From NCBI RefSeq assembly GCF_030272615.1, contig NC_081409.1:615024755-615088754 (forward strand): 64,000 nucleotides of DNA. Direction: 5' to 3'. This DNA is from Cryptomeria japonica (taxonomy: Eukaryota > Streptophyta > Pinopsida > Cupressales > Cupressaceae). How positions within the stretch are numbered: position 1 is the stretch's first letter; each line of letters starts with the position of its first letter. Positions 36,480 through 47,882 of this stretch are shown one piece after another. The notes under the pieces are model-generated. The model saw only the letters and a program-made list of their open reading frames with translations. It did no database searches and was not told the origin of the DNA. The position numbers were made by a program, and so were the translations under genes.

Positions 36480-36909
36480 TGTTAGGGTTTCAAGCAGATT
36501 CGAAGCAAATATGAACTAACAATTATATGCAGATTTAAATAGAAAAGATAAAGAAATAAAACAAGACACAGATAACACAGAGATTTAACGTGGTTCACCC
36601 AAAATGGGTTACGTCCACCATACACAGCCATCCAATCTTTCTTATTATCCAACAAAAATAGTACATCAACCTTACAATGCCTTAAGCATCCCAGCCGCTT
36701 ATAACATGCATTTTTAGGGCAACAAACAAAGTAGGCCTTTTTAGGGTTTTATTACAATGTCGGTTTTCATTAACGAAAAATGACAAATTTTTTTTTCTCA
36801 AGGGCTGCTGCCCCCAAACCCCTGCCCGGGGCCCAGTTCGGCCCCGGACCCTGACGAGGATACGTCCTGAGTGTATAGTACTTTGCTGATTAGTCACCAC
36901 ATTTCAACA
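36480..36909 (-). repeat. copia 2 3' LTR with polypurine tract
   Basis: Same length as the 5' LTR. The polypurine tract AAGTGGGAGAT (minus strand of 36910-36920) abuts it, and the same AGTCTCCAAGTGGGAGATTG block is repeated once more about 38 bp upstream in the element (36947-36965). Confidence 0.9.
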
Positions 36910-37045
36910 ATCTCCCACTTGGAGACTGATCAGGCTCCACACCAAACAATCTCCCACTTGGAGACTAATACTACACGACACCACTGTACATGCAACATCC
37001 ACTAGATAAAACACTAGGACTTGACAGGTATAAATTCTATAATTA

Positions 37046-38856
37046 TCAATCAAGAAGACCAACAGAAACTGATGAAGAAATCAGCTTCTCCTGTGGAATT
37101 ACCTTTGTGAACGTATTGACAGAATTCTCACTTGTGTGAATCTTCTCAAGCCGTAACTGACCCTCCTCCAAAACAGTTCGGATGAAGTGGTACCTGAGCT
37201 GAAAGTGCTTTGTCCTTGAATGAAAAGCAAAGTTCTTTGCAAGATGAATGGCACTCTGGCTATCAGTATACAATGGGCTATCCTCTTGTGTCTGACCCAA
37301 TTCCTTTAGAAAACATTGCAACCGAATCATCTCCTTGCTGGCTTCTGTAGCAGCAACATACTCAGCTTCAGTGGTTGAAAGTGCAACAACCTTTTGCAGC
37401 CTAGAAATTCAACTGACTGCAGTTCCCCCTATAGTAAAAACATACCCTGTAGTACTCCTCTGTGAATCAATATCACCCGCCAGATCAGAGTCAAAAAATC
37501 CACTCAGAGCAACATTAGATCCTTTGAAACATAATGCCTTCATAGTAGTTCCTTTCAAATACCGAAGAATCCATTTCACAGCATTCCAATGTTCCATACC
37601 CGGATTACTCATAAACCTGCTCACAACTCCCACTGCATGTGCAATATCTAGCCTTGTGCATACCATTGCATACATCAGACTGCCAACAGTTGATGAATAC
37701 GGGATGTTAGACATTTTACTAACCTCTTTCTGTGCCTTTGGGCACATCTCTTTAGTCAATTTGAAATGACTAGCCAAAGGTGTACTAACTGCTTTTGCAT
37801 CCTGCATGTTAAATGTTTTCAACACCTTCTTTATACACTCACTTTGGGACAAATTCAAGGTTCTATTTTTTCTATCCTATGTAATCCTCATACTGAGAAT
37901 TTGCTTAGCTGCACCCAAATCCTTCATAGCAAATGACCTGGCTAATTTCTTTTTAAGATCATTTATATGTTGCATATTAGACCCAACAACAAGCATGTCA
38001 TCAACATAAAGCAACAAGATAATATAACTGCCAATATCAAATCTCTTAAAATATACACAATGATCAGAATGACATCTATGATAACCGTGTTCAGCCATGA
38101 AACTATCAAATTTTAAATACCATTGTCGGGGTGCTTGCTTTAGGCCATACAGACTTTTCTTCAACCTGCACACCAAGTTCTCCTTACCTTTGACCTCATA
38201 TCCCTGTGGTTGCAACATGTAAATTTCCTCCTCCAGATATCCATGGAGAAAAGCTATTTTGACATCTAATTGTTCAAGATGTAAATCATCTACAGTCACA
38301 AGACTAAGTACAGTTCTAATTGAAATCATTTTTACAACTGGAGAAAATATTTCATCATAATCTATACCCTTTTTCTGTGCAAAACCTTTTACCACAAGTC
38401 TGGCCTTATATCTTTTCTGACCTCCTTTCTCCTCCTTCAGTTGATAAACCCATTTGTTAGGCAAGGCTCTTTTTTCTGTAGGTAAAGGGACTAAGTCCCA
38501 AGTCTTATTTTTCATCAAGGAGTCCATCTCCTCTTTCATGCCTAGCTGCCACTGTTGTTTGGCATCCACCTACATTGCTTCTTCATATTCTTGTAGTTCA
38601 CCAGAATCCGTTAATAAAATAGAATACAAAGAAGGAGAAAATCTTTCAGGGGGTCTACTTGTCCTCATAGAACGTCTAACACTTGCAGGAGTTTGTGGGA
38701 CAATCTGTTGTTGCTGAGCATGAGGTACTTGTGGCATTTCATTTTCAGGAATCTCATCCAACACCACATATTCTTGTTTGTCCTGTTCATGCTTCTTTTC
38801 TTGCATCTGTTCTTTATACATAACCTTCTCATTGAATATAACATCTCTACTTCTAA
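37046..38856 (-). pseudogene. copia 2 reverse transcriptase and RNase H
   Basis: The linker ENKKIIRSRDVIFNEKVMY is followed by a stop near 38570. The RT is then complete: [60 protein letters not shown] and the intact active site LLYVDDMLVVG. A stop near 37875 precedes the connection (GSLMYAMVCTRLDIAHAVGV). RNase H shows DSDLAGDIDSQRSTTGY, TDSQSAIHLAKN and FHSRTKHFQLRYHFIR. A frame break near 37400 lies in the segment that would carry AEYVAA. Confidence 0.92.
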
Positions 38857-40095
38857 TTATTTTCTTATTTTCAAAATCCCATAACCGATACCATATTCAT
38901 CTATCCCATATCCAATGAAGGTACATTTCTGAGATTTAGCATCAAGCTTGGTTCTGTTTTCTTTATCAACATGGACAAAAGCTTTGCAACCAAAAGTTTT
39001 TAGAAAAGAATAACTTACCTTTCTACCAGTCCATGCCTCCTCTAGAATACCACCATCCAAAGAGGTTGAAGTTCCTCTATTTATCAAATAGACAACAGTA
39101 TGTACAACATCTGCCCAAAAATGTAAGGGCAATCCAACATGCAATCTCATGCTCCTCGCACTTTCCATTATAGTCCTATTCATTCTCTCTGACACACCAT
39201 TTTCCTGTGGAGTTCCTAGAACTGTCTTCTGCTTTTGAATCCCATTTAAGGGACAGTAATCTTCAAATGCTTTGCTGCAATACTCACCTCCATTATCCGA
39301 TCTGAGACACTTCAACTTTTTTCCTGTCTCATTCTCAACCAAAGCTTTCCATTTCTTAAAAGTTTCAAAAATATCTGATTTTTGTTTTAGGAAATATACC
39401 CATGTTTTTCTGGTTGAGTCATCAATAAAAATAACATAATAACAAGAGCCACCAAGAGATGATACCTGAGCCGGTCCCCATACATCTGAATGTACAAGCT
39501 CTAACTTCTCACTCTTCTTCTCTTTCCCAACCTTGAGAAATCTGACTCTTTTCTGTTTACCATAAACACAGTTTTCACATAGCTCTAAATCAATCTTGTT
39601 TAGTCCTAGCAATAGATTTTTGGAGTGAAGAATTTTCATCCCTTTCTCACTCATGTGCCCAAGGCTATGGTGCCACATTATCTAATCTATTGTTGCAACA
39701 TTTATTGTTGTTGTCCCTGCAGTAACTTTATCTGTAGCAGCTAAGGTAGAGTAAGTGTTACTAGTACATAGATATAATGTGCCTACCTTCACACCTTTAG
39801 CTACTACTAATGATCCTTTAGTGACCTCCCACATACTATCTGAGAAGGTAACTATGCAACTTTCACTACCTAGTTGCCCTGCAGATATTAAATTTCTTCT
39901 TAGATTAGGAACATGTCTTACCTCCTGCAGAAACCAATCATTACCATTCTGCAACTTGATCTTTATCTTTCCTTTTCCAACAATTTGACAAGGCTCATCA
40001 TCACCCAAATATACCTGTCCAAAATCACCTTGAACATAATCTAGAAAATATTTTCTATGGGGTGTAGCATGAAATGAAGCCCCAGAATCTATTAC
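38857..40095 (-). pseudogene. copia 2 protease and integrase
   Basis: After a TAG near 40097, VIDSGASFHATP holds the protease active-site triad, then LQEVRHVPNLRRNLISAGQL. A stop at 39682-39684 precedes integrase with WHHSLGHMSEKGM and CENCVYGK (HHCC finger), HSDVWGP, RSDNGGEYCS and TPQENGVSERMNR. All three catalytic acids are kept, followed by LKTFGCKAFVHV and CTFIGYG. A frameshift near 38890 leads into the RT frame. Confidence 0.92.
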
Positions 40096-40980
40096 CTAGG
40101 AATCATTAACATTATCCAAACATAAGATTAAAGCATCTTGTAAAGTATTACTTGCAATATTAGCTTTTTTATTGTCATTTTCATTTTTGTCTCCTTCTTT
40201 GTTTTTCCAAGACCAACAGTCTTTCTTTAGATGACCAGGCTTTCCGCAGTACCAGCAATCTTTCTTTCCTCTAGATTGAGAGCGTCCTTTCTTTGACTTC
40301 CCTCGTGACTTCTCATTCCCAGGGCCTTTTCCTCTTTCCTTTGATCTTCCTCTATTCTCCACATTCAAAACACTACCCGATGATGTTGGAGTCTCACCTG
40401 TGCTTTTCTTTCGCATTTCCTCGCTTAGGATAACACCAACAATATCATCAAATACCAAAGTATTTTTACCAAAGACAGAGTTACTTATAGCCATAACCAA
40501 GCTATTCCAGCTTTCTGGCAAAGAACGTAAAATCAAGAGAGCCCTAACCTCTTCTGCAAAGGTAATTTTTACTAAAGACAATTGACTAGTAATTGTATTA
40601 AATTCATTTAAGTGCTCCGCTATAGATCCTCCCTCACTCATTTTCAAATTAAACAAACGCTTCATAAGAAATACCTTATTCGAAGCCGAGGGTTTATCAT
40701 ACAACTTAGCCAATGTTGCCATCAAATCTACAGTCGTTTTTGCTTCTGTTATATTGAATGCTACAGATGACGCAAGGCACAATCAAATGGATCCCAATGC
40801 CTTTCTATCTAAAATGTCCCACTCTTCATCTGATATTGTGGTTGGTTTCTTTGCCTTTCCTTCCAATGGCCACCACAAATCCTTTTGATACAGGTAATCC
40901 TCCATCTGCATTTTCCATAACTGATAATTCTGGTCGTTAAACTTTTTGACCTTGAATTTGGAATCCTCCATTGCTCCCAC
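40096..40980 (-). pseudogene. gag: copia 2 Gag
   Basis: Starts at the ATG at 40980 (MGAMEDSKFKVKKFNDQNYQ) with QLWKMQMEDYL and PLEGKAKKP. One in-frame TGA (about 40783) interrupts LDRKALGSI...LCLASSVAFN. The UBN2 gag region continues (AKLYDKPSASNKVFLMKRLF, then MSEGGSIAEHLNEFNTITSQ). An Arg/Lys/Gly-rich stretch precedes an intact CWYCGKPGHLKKDC knuckle. Total about 290 residues. The TGA is compatible with CpG deamination of CGA. Confidence 0.92.
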
Positions 40981-41031
40981 TCAAATCTGAAAGTCCTGCC
41001 AATTTACAGAAAACCTCGCTTTGATACCAAT

Positions 41032-41461
41032 TGTTAGGGTTTCAAGCAGATCTGAAGCAAATATGAACTAACAATTATATGCAGATTTAAATACAAAAGA
41101 TAAAGAAATAAAACAGGACACAGATAACACAGAGATTTAACGTGGTTCACCTAGAATGGGTTACGTCCACCATACACAGCCGTCCAATCTTTCTTATTAT
41201 CCAGCAAAAATAGTACATCAACCTTACAATGCCTTAAGCATCCTAGCCGCTTATAACATGCATTTTTAGGGCAACAAACAAAGTCGGCCTTTTTAGGGTT
41301 TTATTACAATGTCGGTTTTCATCAACGAAAAACGACAATTTTTTTTTTCTCGAGGGCTGCCGCCTTCGAACCCCACCCCGGGGCCCAGCCCGGTGCCAGA
41401 CCTCGGTGAGGATACGTGCTGAGTGTATAGTACTTTGCTGATCAGTCACCACATTTCAACA
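41032..41461 (-). repeat. copia 2 5' LTR
   Basis: On the minus strand it runs from TGTTGAAATGTGG to ACCCTAACA. The primer site TGGTATCAAAGC (minus strand of 41018-41029) follows two bases later; it is the iMet-type site with one base changed. Confidence 0.9.
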
Positions 41462-42295
41462 CCTTGCAATCCTATGGCACTGACAAAGCATTACTCAGGC
41501 AACCTTGCAATCCTATGGCACTGGCAAAGCATTACTCAGGCAACCTTGTAATCCTATGGCACAGACAAGACATTATACCGGCAAAGCATTACTAAAAAAA
41601 AATAGTGCTCCAGCATTAACAAAATCAATCTACACCGGCACAGAAGATGTACACTGACACAGAAGGAAATATGTATACCAACACAAAGGCCAATAGGATT
41701 TTTGATATGTAATATTTTGTTTATCATTGTAAGCCGACTTGGCAAATTGTAAAATGACTCTTGTATATAAAATAGATCATTGTAGGCATTTGTAGGATAT
41801 GGATAGAATGCAATAAATAAATTATAAGGTAGACCTAATGTCCGAATTGTAGGTCAAGGGTATATGTAAAGAACAGAGCAAGAACTGGTACTGAATCTGG
41901 CATTGAAGATGCTATTGTAAAGCAGTATAGAATATTGGATTTGTGTAAATCCTCATTGTAAGTTAGTGTGACTTCTTATTGAGCAGTGAGCTCTAGGTAG
42001 TTGGCCTTCCTACATGTGCAGGCCCCTATTGTAAGTAATATTCTCTTATTGGCCAGTAAGTGAATATTGTGGGTCACAAATCCCACCGAGGTTTTTCCCA
42101 CACCGGGTTTCCTCGATAAACATCTTGTGTTATGGTGTTCTTTTCATGTGGATGCTTTTGATTTTGTTATTTGCATTAATTCTTGCATACCGATATACTG
42201 TTACTTTATATTCTGCATATTCAGTTTTAAGAAAATTTCATTACCGATCAGATATTGATTGACCCCCCCTCTCAGTATCTATGGGAACCCTAACA

Positions 42296-42774
42296 AGAAG
42301 TTTGGAGATTCTCAAATCTATATGGATAGTCAGTTGGACTTGATGACATTTATTGATGCTCAATCTCTACATGATATTGACCTTCAAGGTGCCTCGTTCA
42401 CCTGGACCAATAGGAGAGTGGTTGATGACCTAATCCAAGTTCATATTGATCAGGCTCTTATCTCTAACAATTGGTTGGTTAAGTATGTTTTCTCCCTTAC
42501 GACTCTCCCTAGGGTTTGTTCAGATCATTTCCCCATCTCTTTTGTTGTGGAGGCTATTGATGGTAAGAGAAACTATCCTTTCATATTTGAAAAGATGTGG
42601 TTGTCCCATCCCCTACTGAAAGATTGTATTATGAAATGGTGGAATAAACCTGTGGTTGGGTCTGCTATGTTCAAAGTTGCTAAAAAACTCAAATTTGTGA
42701 AAGATAATATTACAAGATGGAATAAAGAAGTGTTTAACAACCTTTTACTTCTAAATCTACTATTTAGTGTGAGC
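42296..42774 (+). pseudogene. LINE copy B ORF2 endonuclease, C-terminal part
   Basis: Resumes the endonuclease after the LTR element: KFGDSQIYMDSQLDLMTFID, GASFTWTNRRV, DQALISNNWL and RVCSDHFPISF with the catalytic Asp-His. Together with 30105-30537 all expected endonuclease motifs are present. The linker to RT follows (RNYPFIFEKMWLSHPLLKDC). Confidence 0.9.
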
Positions 42775-42845
42775 TGAAAGACATTTAGGATAAATTTCAA
42801 GTTGAGGGTTATTCTTCAGGATATTTCAAAAAGGAGAATGACATT

Positions 42846-45230
42846 ATGAGAAAGTATCATGATGTCATAGCTAAGGAAGAGGTCTTTTGGAGACAAATAT
42901 CTAGGGCCTTATGGTTGTCTGCTGGGGATAAGAACACAAGATTTTTTCATTTAACTACCCTCAAACTTAAAGTTGCCAATAGGATCTCTAAGCTGGTGGT
43001 GAATGAAGGTGTGCTGTTGAAAGAGGAGGAAATATGTGGGGAGGCGTCTCATTTTTTTTGTTCCCTTCTCTCGGCTGAGGCTAATCTGGATGTTGAAGCT
43101 CATAATTCTCTTTTGGGAGCCATTGCCTCTATCCTAAAAGAAGAGCATAATAAGTTTTTGACTGCTATTTCTTCTAAAGATGAAATTAAAGCTGTTGTCT
43201 TTTCATTTGATGGTAACAAAGCCCTGGGTCTGGATGGTTTTCCATTGTTTTTCTTTCAAACTTTTTGGCATATTGTGGAGAAGGATGTTTTAGATGGGGT
43301 GAAAGAGTTTTTTGGAGCTGGATCGTTGTTCAAAGAACTTAATTCTACCTTTATTGTGTTGATTCTATGAATAGATTCCACCCAATTAGCCTTTGTAATT
43401 CATTCTATAAGATTATTTCTAAGGTTCTCAAGCTGGGGCTTTTGTCCATCTTGTCGGATATTATCTCTCCTCAACAAGATGGATTTGTCCCTGGTAGGTA
43501 GATTCTGGATTCCATCATTACTATGCATGAGAATATCCATTCCTTGGAGGTGTCTCATGAAGAGGGATTTCCTATGAAGTTGGATCTTTCTAAATCTTAT
43601 GATATAGTTGATTGGTCTTTTCTTTCCAGAATCCTTCATGCGTTTGGATTCTGTGATAGAGTTATTTAGCTCATTTGGCAGCTGGTCTCCACGCCCTCCT
43701 TTGCACTTCTTGTTAATGGTTCCCCTTCTCATTTTTTAAAATCTTCCAGAGGTTTGAGACAGGGGGATCAAATTTCTCTCCCATCCTCTTTACTATTATG
43801 GCAGAGACTCTTGGTAGGTATTTATTGAAACTGGTAACAAATGGCTCTTTCCAAGGTTTTAGACCATCTTCATCCAGTCTCGTGTGCTCCCACTAGTAGT
43901 TCGTTGATGATACTATTTTATTGGAAGTTCTTCTATTAAGGAAGCTAGAAGTTTGAAGAATGCTATTGATCTTTATAGTGAAGCATTTGGTTAGTCAATT
44001 AATTGGAGTAAAAGCTCTCTTTTCTTTTTCAATACCTCAGAGGTTAGACATAGAAGGATTGCAGATATTCTTGGTTGTGTTATTGGTTCTTTTCCTTCCA
44101 CTTATTTGGGCCTCCCCCTTTGCTTGAAATTGCCAGATTCTTTTTGGTTGTCTTTGATTGACAAATTCAATAAAAAATTGGCTGGCTGGAAAGGTGCTTT
44201 ATTAATTTAGGCTGGGAAATTACAACTTTTGAAGTCAACTATTCAAAATATCCCTGTCTATGCTCTCAGTCTCTTCAAAATCACTTCCAAAATTATTGAA
44301 GCTATTGAAAAAATTCAGAAGCAGTTCCTCTGGTCTAGGGTGGAGGAGAAAAAGCGTATGGCTTTGCTTTCTTGGAAGAGAGAGTGTATACCTAAAGTTG
44401 GAAGAGGACTGGGTGTTCAAAATATCTGATCCTTTAATCAAGCTCTTTTGGTTAAACAAATTTGAAGAATTTTTGAAAACAACCGTGAATGGAACTTGAT
44501 TTGGCGTAGTAAGAATTTTTTCTATTCTCCATCTCTAAAAGATTTTTTTAATGTGGACGCTCTCCCTTCTGGTTCTTTTCTTTGTAATAATGTGCTTAAG
44601 GCTAGGGAGGTTGCTTTGAAGGGTAATTTTTGGAAGCTATGAGATGGCAATACTATCAAATTCAGGGAATATTCTTGGCTCCCTTTTGGTCCTCTCTGTG
44701 ATCTCCTCGATTTTTTTGCTTATATGGATGATTGCAAAGAAGCTTTTGGTGCTCTTGTTGCTGATTACTGGAGAGATTCTGGCTGGGTTAATTTTTCTGA
44801 GGCTTTTCTTTCCTTGCATCCTATCCATTTGTCTCTTCTCTCTTGTTTCCCTTGTCTGAAATCTAAGGACTCTCTGATTTGGAAAGGGACTTGTTCTGGC
44901 CTCTTTTCGGTGGCATCTGTTGTTTCTTTTTTGTCTCCTACTCCTCCTCCCCCCTCCTATTGGGTGAAAGCATGGGTGAAGAACCTTATTGCTAAAGTTA
45001 ACATTTTTTTCTGTCTTATGCTTCAAAAATAAAATTCTTACTACTGATAATTTATGTAAAAGGGTTTTTTTGCTCCCCAATAGATGTTTTCTTTGCTTAC
45101 AGGAGGAGGAATCGGTTTCTCATTTGGTTCTTCACTGCTCTTTTGCCTTTGAAATTTGGAGCTATGTGTTCCAAAAGTGGTGCCTTAGTTGGGTCTTTCC
45201 TCAGCAGATTTTGGATTTCTTTCAATAGTG
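42846..45230 (+). pseudogene. LINE copy B ORF2 reverse transcriptase and zf-RVT
   Basis: The RT linker is WRQISRALWLSAGDKNTRFF. RT motifs are spread over several frames: DGNKALGLDGFPLFFFQTFW, PISLCNSFYKIISKVL-like and QQDGFVPGR-like pieces near 43380-43500, a KLDLSKSYDIVDWSFL-like piece near 43575, and the active site FVDDTIL at 43900-43920 (FADD in most plant LINEs), just after two stops. YLGLPLCLKLPDSFW, LAGWKGALL and VEEKKRMALLSWKRECIPK mark the C-terminal part. The zf-RVT zinc finger (44960-45225) reads CFLCLQEEESVSHLVLHCSF. About a dozen stops or frameshifts are present. Confidence 0.88.
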
Positions 45231-45429
45231 GAGATGCCCCTCTTCTAACCCTTCCTTCAAGTTGTTGTGGTCCTTTATTTTCCCTCATGTTTCTTGGGGA
45301 ATTTGGAAGGAGAGAAATAATCATGTTTTCAAAGACTCTTCTCTTCCCCCTAATGTGGTTGCTGAAAAGATTTGTAGGGTTATTTACGAGAATGTTAATA
45401 TGGTCTTCAGTGCTGGATCCTTGTACTCC

Positions 45430-46066
45430 TTAAACCTAATCAATGACTTTGAGATTGCTGTTTCCAAGGAATGGAGATTGGTTCTACCTAAATTTCATAG
45501 AAAAAGGCATAAGACTAGAGATAACTATGTGTGGAATTTCCCTCTTTCAGATTGGGTTCAAATTAATTTTGATGGGGCAACTAAGGGCAATCTTGGGCTG
45601 GTTGGGTGTGGGGGAGTGATAAGGGATGAGAATGGTAGGTGTATTGCAGCAGTGACACTCCCCATGGGTACACATACCAACCAACTTGGTGAATCCATGG
45701 GAACCTTCCAAACTTTGCAAATTGCTAAGCAACTTCGATGCACGAAGGTATGGATTGAGGGAGATTCGAATAATATTATTCAATGTCTTAAGGGGAAAAT
45801 TTCACCTTCATGGATGATTGAAAAATATTATTAATTCCTCTAAGAATATAATTTATAATTTTGAGGAGTCTTATATTTCTCATAAAAATAGACAAGGTAA
45901 TTATGTAGTGGACTATTTCTCTAACACGGGGGTTAGAATTAACACTAGGAAGGTGTGGTTTAATGAAGACACCTTGGATTTTGAGGTTCGATCACTCCTT
46001 ATGCACGATCGAACACATGGAAAATATGAGGAGATCCCTACTATTTACAACAATGAAAGCTATTAA
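45430..46066 (+). pseudogene. LINE copy B ORF2 RNase H
   Basis: Open from about 45430: WVQINFDGATKGNLGLVGCG (first Asp), NQLGESMG (Glu; consensus NxAEAxA), KVWIEGDSNNIIQCL (second Asp). After a frameshift at about 45820 it continues EESYISHKNRQGNYVVDYFS (consensus HIxRExNxxADxLA; Asp kept). It ends at 46064-46066 after RKVWFNEDTLDFEVRSLL, closing ORF2. The third ORF starts about 160 bp further on. Confidence 0.88.
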
Positions 46067-46223
46067 TTTTGTCATTATTTTCTAGCAAGTGTTTGTGTTG
46101 GCTGCCTTAAGTTGCTATTATTACTGCCATATTTCACATGCTTGATGGTCGTTATTTTATTTTAAAGCCATTGCTAGTTTTTCTGTTGCAAACCTTGTTC
46201 TTCTGGAGTTGGTTGTCTCTAAG

Positions 46224-47882
46224 ATGAGTTTCAATACTATGGGGGGTCAACAACATCGGGCAGAACCTCCTAACTATGCTAATTGGAAGAAGAATCCTAC
46301 AATTTGGCATAGATTGCAGAAGCGAGGAGTAATGAATTTTGTGGTGAAGTTGCATGGGCATAACCAGAGTGTACAAGACAATTTGTGAAGGGATGAAAGG
46401 ATGGTAAGGTGCATCTATTTGGAAGGGTGACTGAGATTAACAAATAACTTATTGCTGAAGTGATGGGAATGTGAATAGAGGGGATTAAATTTTATAGAGA
46501 GAAAAATCTCTAATGTTATTGTGAAGAGATTCCCCAAGAAAGAGAAGGAATGTGATCACATGGTGAAAGCCAATAAGACCCACTTTGAGCTGAAGCAAAT
46601 TAAAGCTATATGGCAAGGGATTCTAAAGGTGATTATGGAGTTCTTCACTCTGGATGGCATGTTCACTAAAATCTATGGGTATCCTTTTGCGTTCCTTAAC
46701 CATTTCTATCATAATGAGAAAATGTCGTTCTCATTTTATTTGTTGTCTTCATTGAATGCAAGTATTGCCGATTTTAAGGAAAACTCCCATGTTAATCCTG
46801 TTTTACACCAAGGTTTAATTGCTCGGATACTTGAGAATTTGAAAGCTAGGGCTTCTTAAAACCACAGTAAGCCATCCCTTGTTTTTTCTAAAAATATTGA
46901 TGTTAGTGAGGATTCAGAGTTAGAAGGATGGGAAATTGATAGTGATGATGGGGATTATGTCCCCCATTTTAGCAAAAATGTAAAAATTGGGGTGAAGATG
47001 GTTGCTGCAGGTGTGAGTAAGGGTTCCCCTGGTGTGGGCGGGGAAGGTTCGAGTAAACACCCTAAGGGTAAATCTCAAAAAGCCACTTTGAAGGTTTTTG
47101 ATAGCTCTGATGACCAAGATTCCCTGGACCAAACTCAAAATGTCGAGGTATCATCTTCCTCTCATGGCTCGGAACAAAATTCTCAGGATTCAATGGATTT
47201 TTCCCCATAGTATTTTTATCCTAAACAAGAGATACATTTTGATGTGCTCAATGTTGCCAAAAACAACTCATTGGAGGTTTTCCATTTTTTCATGTGGGTG
47301 TTCTATGAAATCAAAAAAATTAATCTTAAGCAGCATTCTTTATCTTCCAAGATGGAAGTTATGTAGGCTAATGCTAAAGATTTGTTGCATAGTACTATGA
47401 GTGCTCACCCTGTCATTGTTGGTAAATAGATGGTTGAGGGTACTTTGACAGGTGTCTTGTGGACTAAAAGTGAAAAACAGGTGATGACAGATTGTTTGGC
47501 CAAGAATATGGAAGCTACTCAATGTGTTAAGGAAATATCTGACAAAAAAATTATGGATATGGAGGCCAAAATTGCAAAATGTGAGGCTACCCTTTGGGGA
47601 ATTATGGAAACTAGTCAAAATATTGTGAAGGCTTCTGCAGATACTATGTCTACCATGGTCAACAAGATGGAGAAAGCTCACATGGATAGGTCTATTGTGG
47701 ACATGGATAAGGAGATGGTTGTTGGTGCCGATGATTCGAGTCATCCAAGAAAGTGCACTCGAGCCAGTATGAAGAAGAAAGCCATTGAACTACCTCAGGA
47801 CATTCTGGACTTGAAGAATGCCACCAAAAAGATGCACCAACTTAGTGCTGATGTTGAGGAGAACCTTAAAAATCTAGGTTAA
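46224..47882 (+). pseudogene. LINE third ORF (ORF3), copy B
   Basis: A separate reading frame between ORF2 and the LINE tail, starting at ATG 46224 (MSFNTMGGQQHRAEPPNYAN). Domain 1 (about 46290-46860) has VVKLHGHNQSVQD, HLFGRVTEINK, IEGIKFYREKNL, KVIMEFFTLDGMF, FLNHFYHNEKMSFSFYLLSS and VLHQGLIARILENLKA. These match the order and spacing of the copy A segment. A Ser/Asp-rich linker (46900-47210) follows. The C-terminal part (47430-47882, open) is a probable coiled coil with a basic patch (SHPRKCTRASMKKKA). Stops occur near 46386, 46857, 47208, 47365 and 47428, with a frame switch near 46390-46520. The function is unknown; it carries no recognisable enzyme motif. Confidence 0.75.

Larger units (their letters stand above)
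36480..41461 (-). mobile_element. Ty1-copia element (copia 2), innermost in the nest
   Basis: Two 430-bp LTRs (36480-36909 and 41032-41461) in minus orientation, with perfect 5-bp duplications CCTTG (36475-36479 and 41462-41466). Gag, protease, integrase, RT and RNase H follow in copia order and resemble the Tnt1-like group. By eye the LTRs differ at about 30 of 430 positions. Six or more stops or frameshifts make it inactive, though most domains keep their key residues. Confidence 0.93.
30543..42295 (+). mobile_element. non-autonomous copia-type LTR element with novel ORFs, inserted in LINE
   Basis: The LTRs are about 0.9 kb (TGTTGGCATATGG...CCCTAACA) with exact 5-bp duplications AGAAG at 30538-30542 and 42296-42300. 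The primer site is tRNA-iMet type and the polypurine tract AAAGGGGGAGAT is the same as in copia 1, so it belongs with the copia type. The internal region has no protease, integrase or RT. It codes for a coiled-coil/zinc-knuckle protein and a long second ORF. Several extra polypurine-like GGGGGAG motifs before the true tract, and the long 3' coding region, recall the SIRE/Maximus lineage; this is inference. The 3' LTR is split by a second copia element. Confidence 0.9.
36411..42295 (+). repeat. 3' LTR of the non-autonomous element, split by copia 2
   Basis: Two pieces, 36411-36479 and 41462-42295, together match the 5' LTR from end to end. The break falls within the first 41-bp tandem unit. 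The TATA box reads TATATAAAAT at 41764-41773. Identity to the 5' LTR is roughly 94-95% by eye. Confidence 0.9.

Noticed and set aside
36682-36900. 72-codon frame repeated at 41243-41452
   Set aside because: It is LTR sequence of copia 2 present in both LTRs, with no coding evidence.
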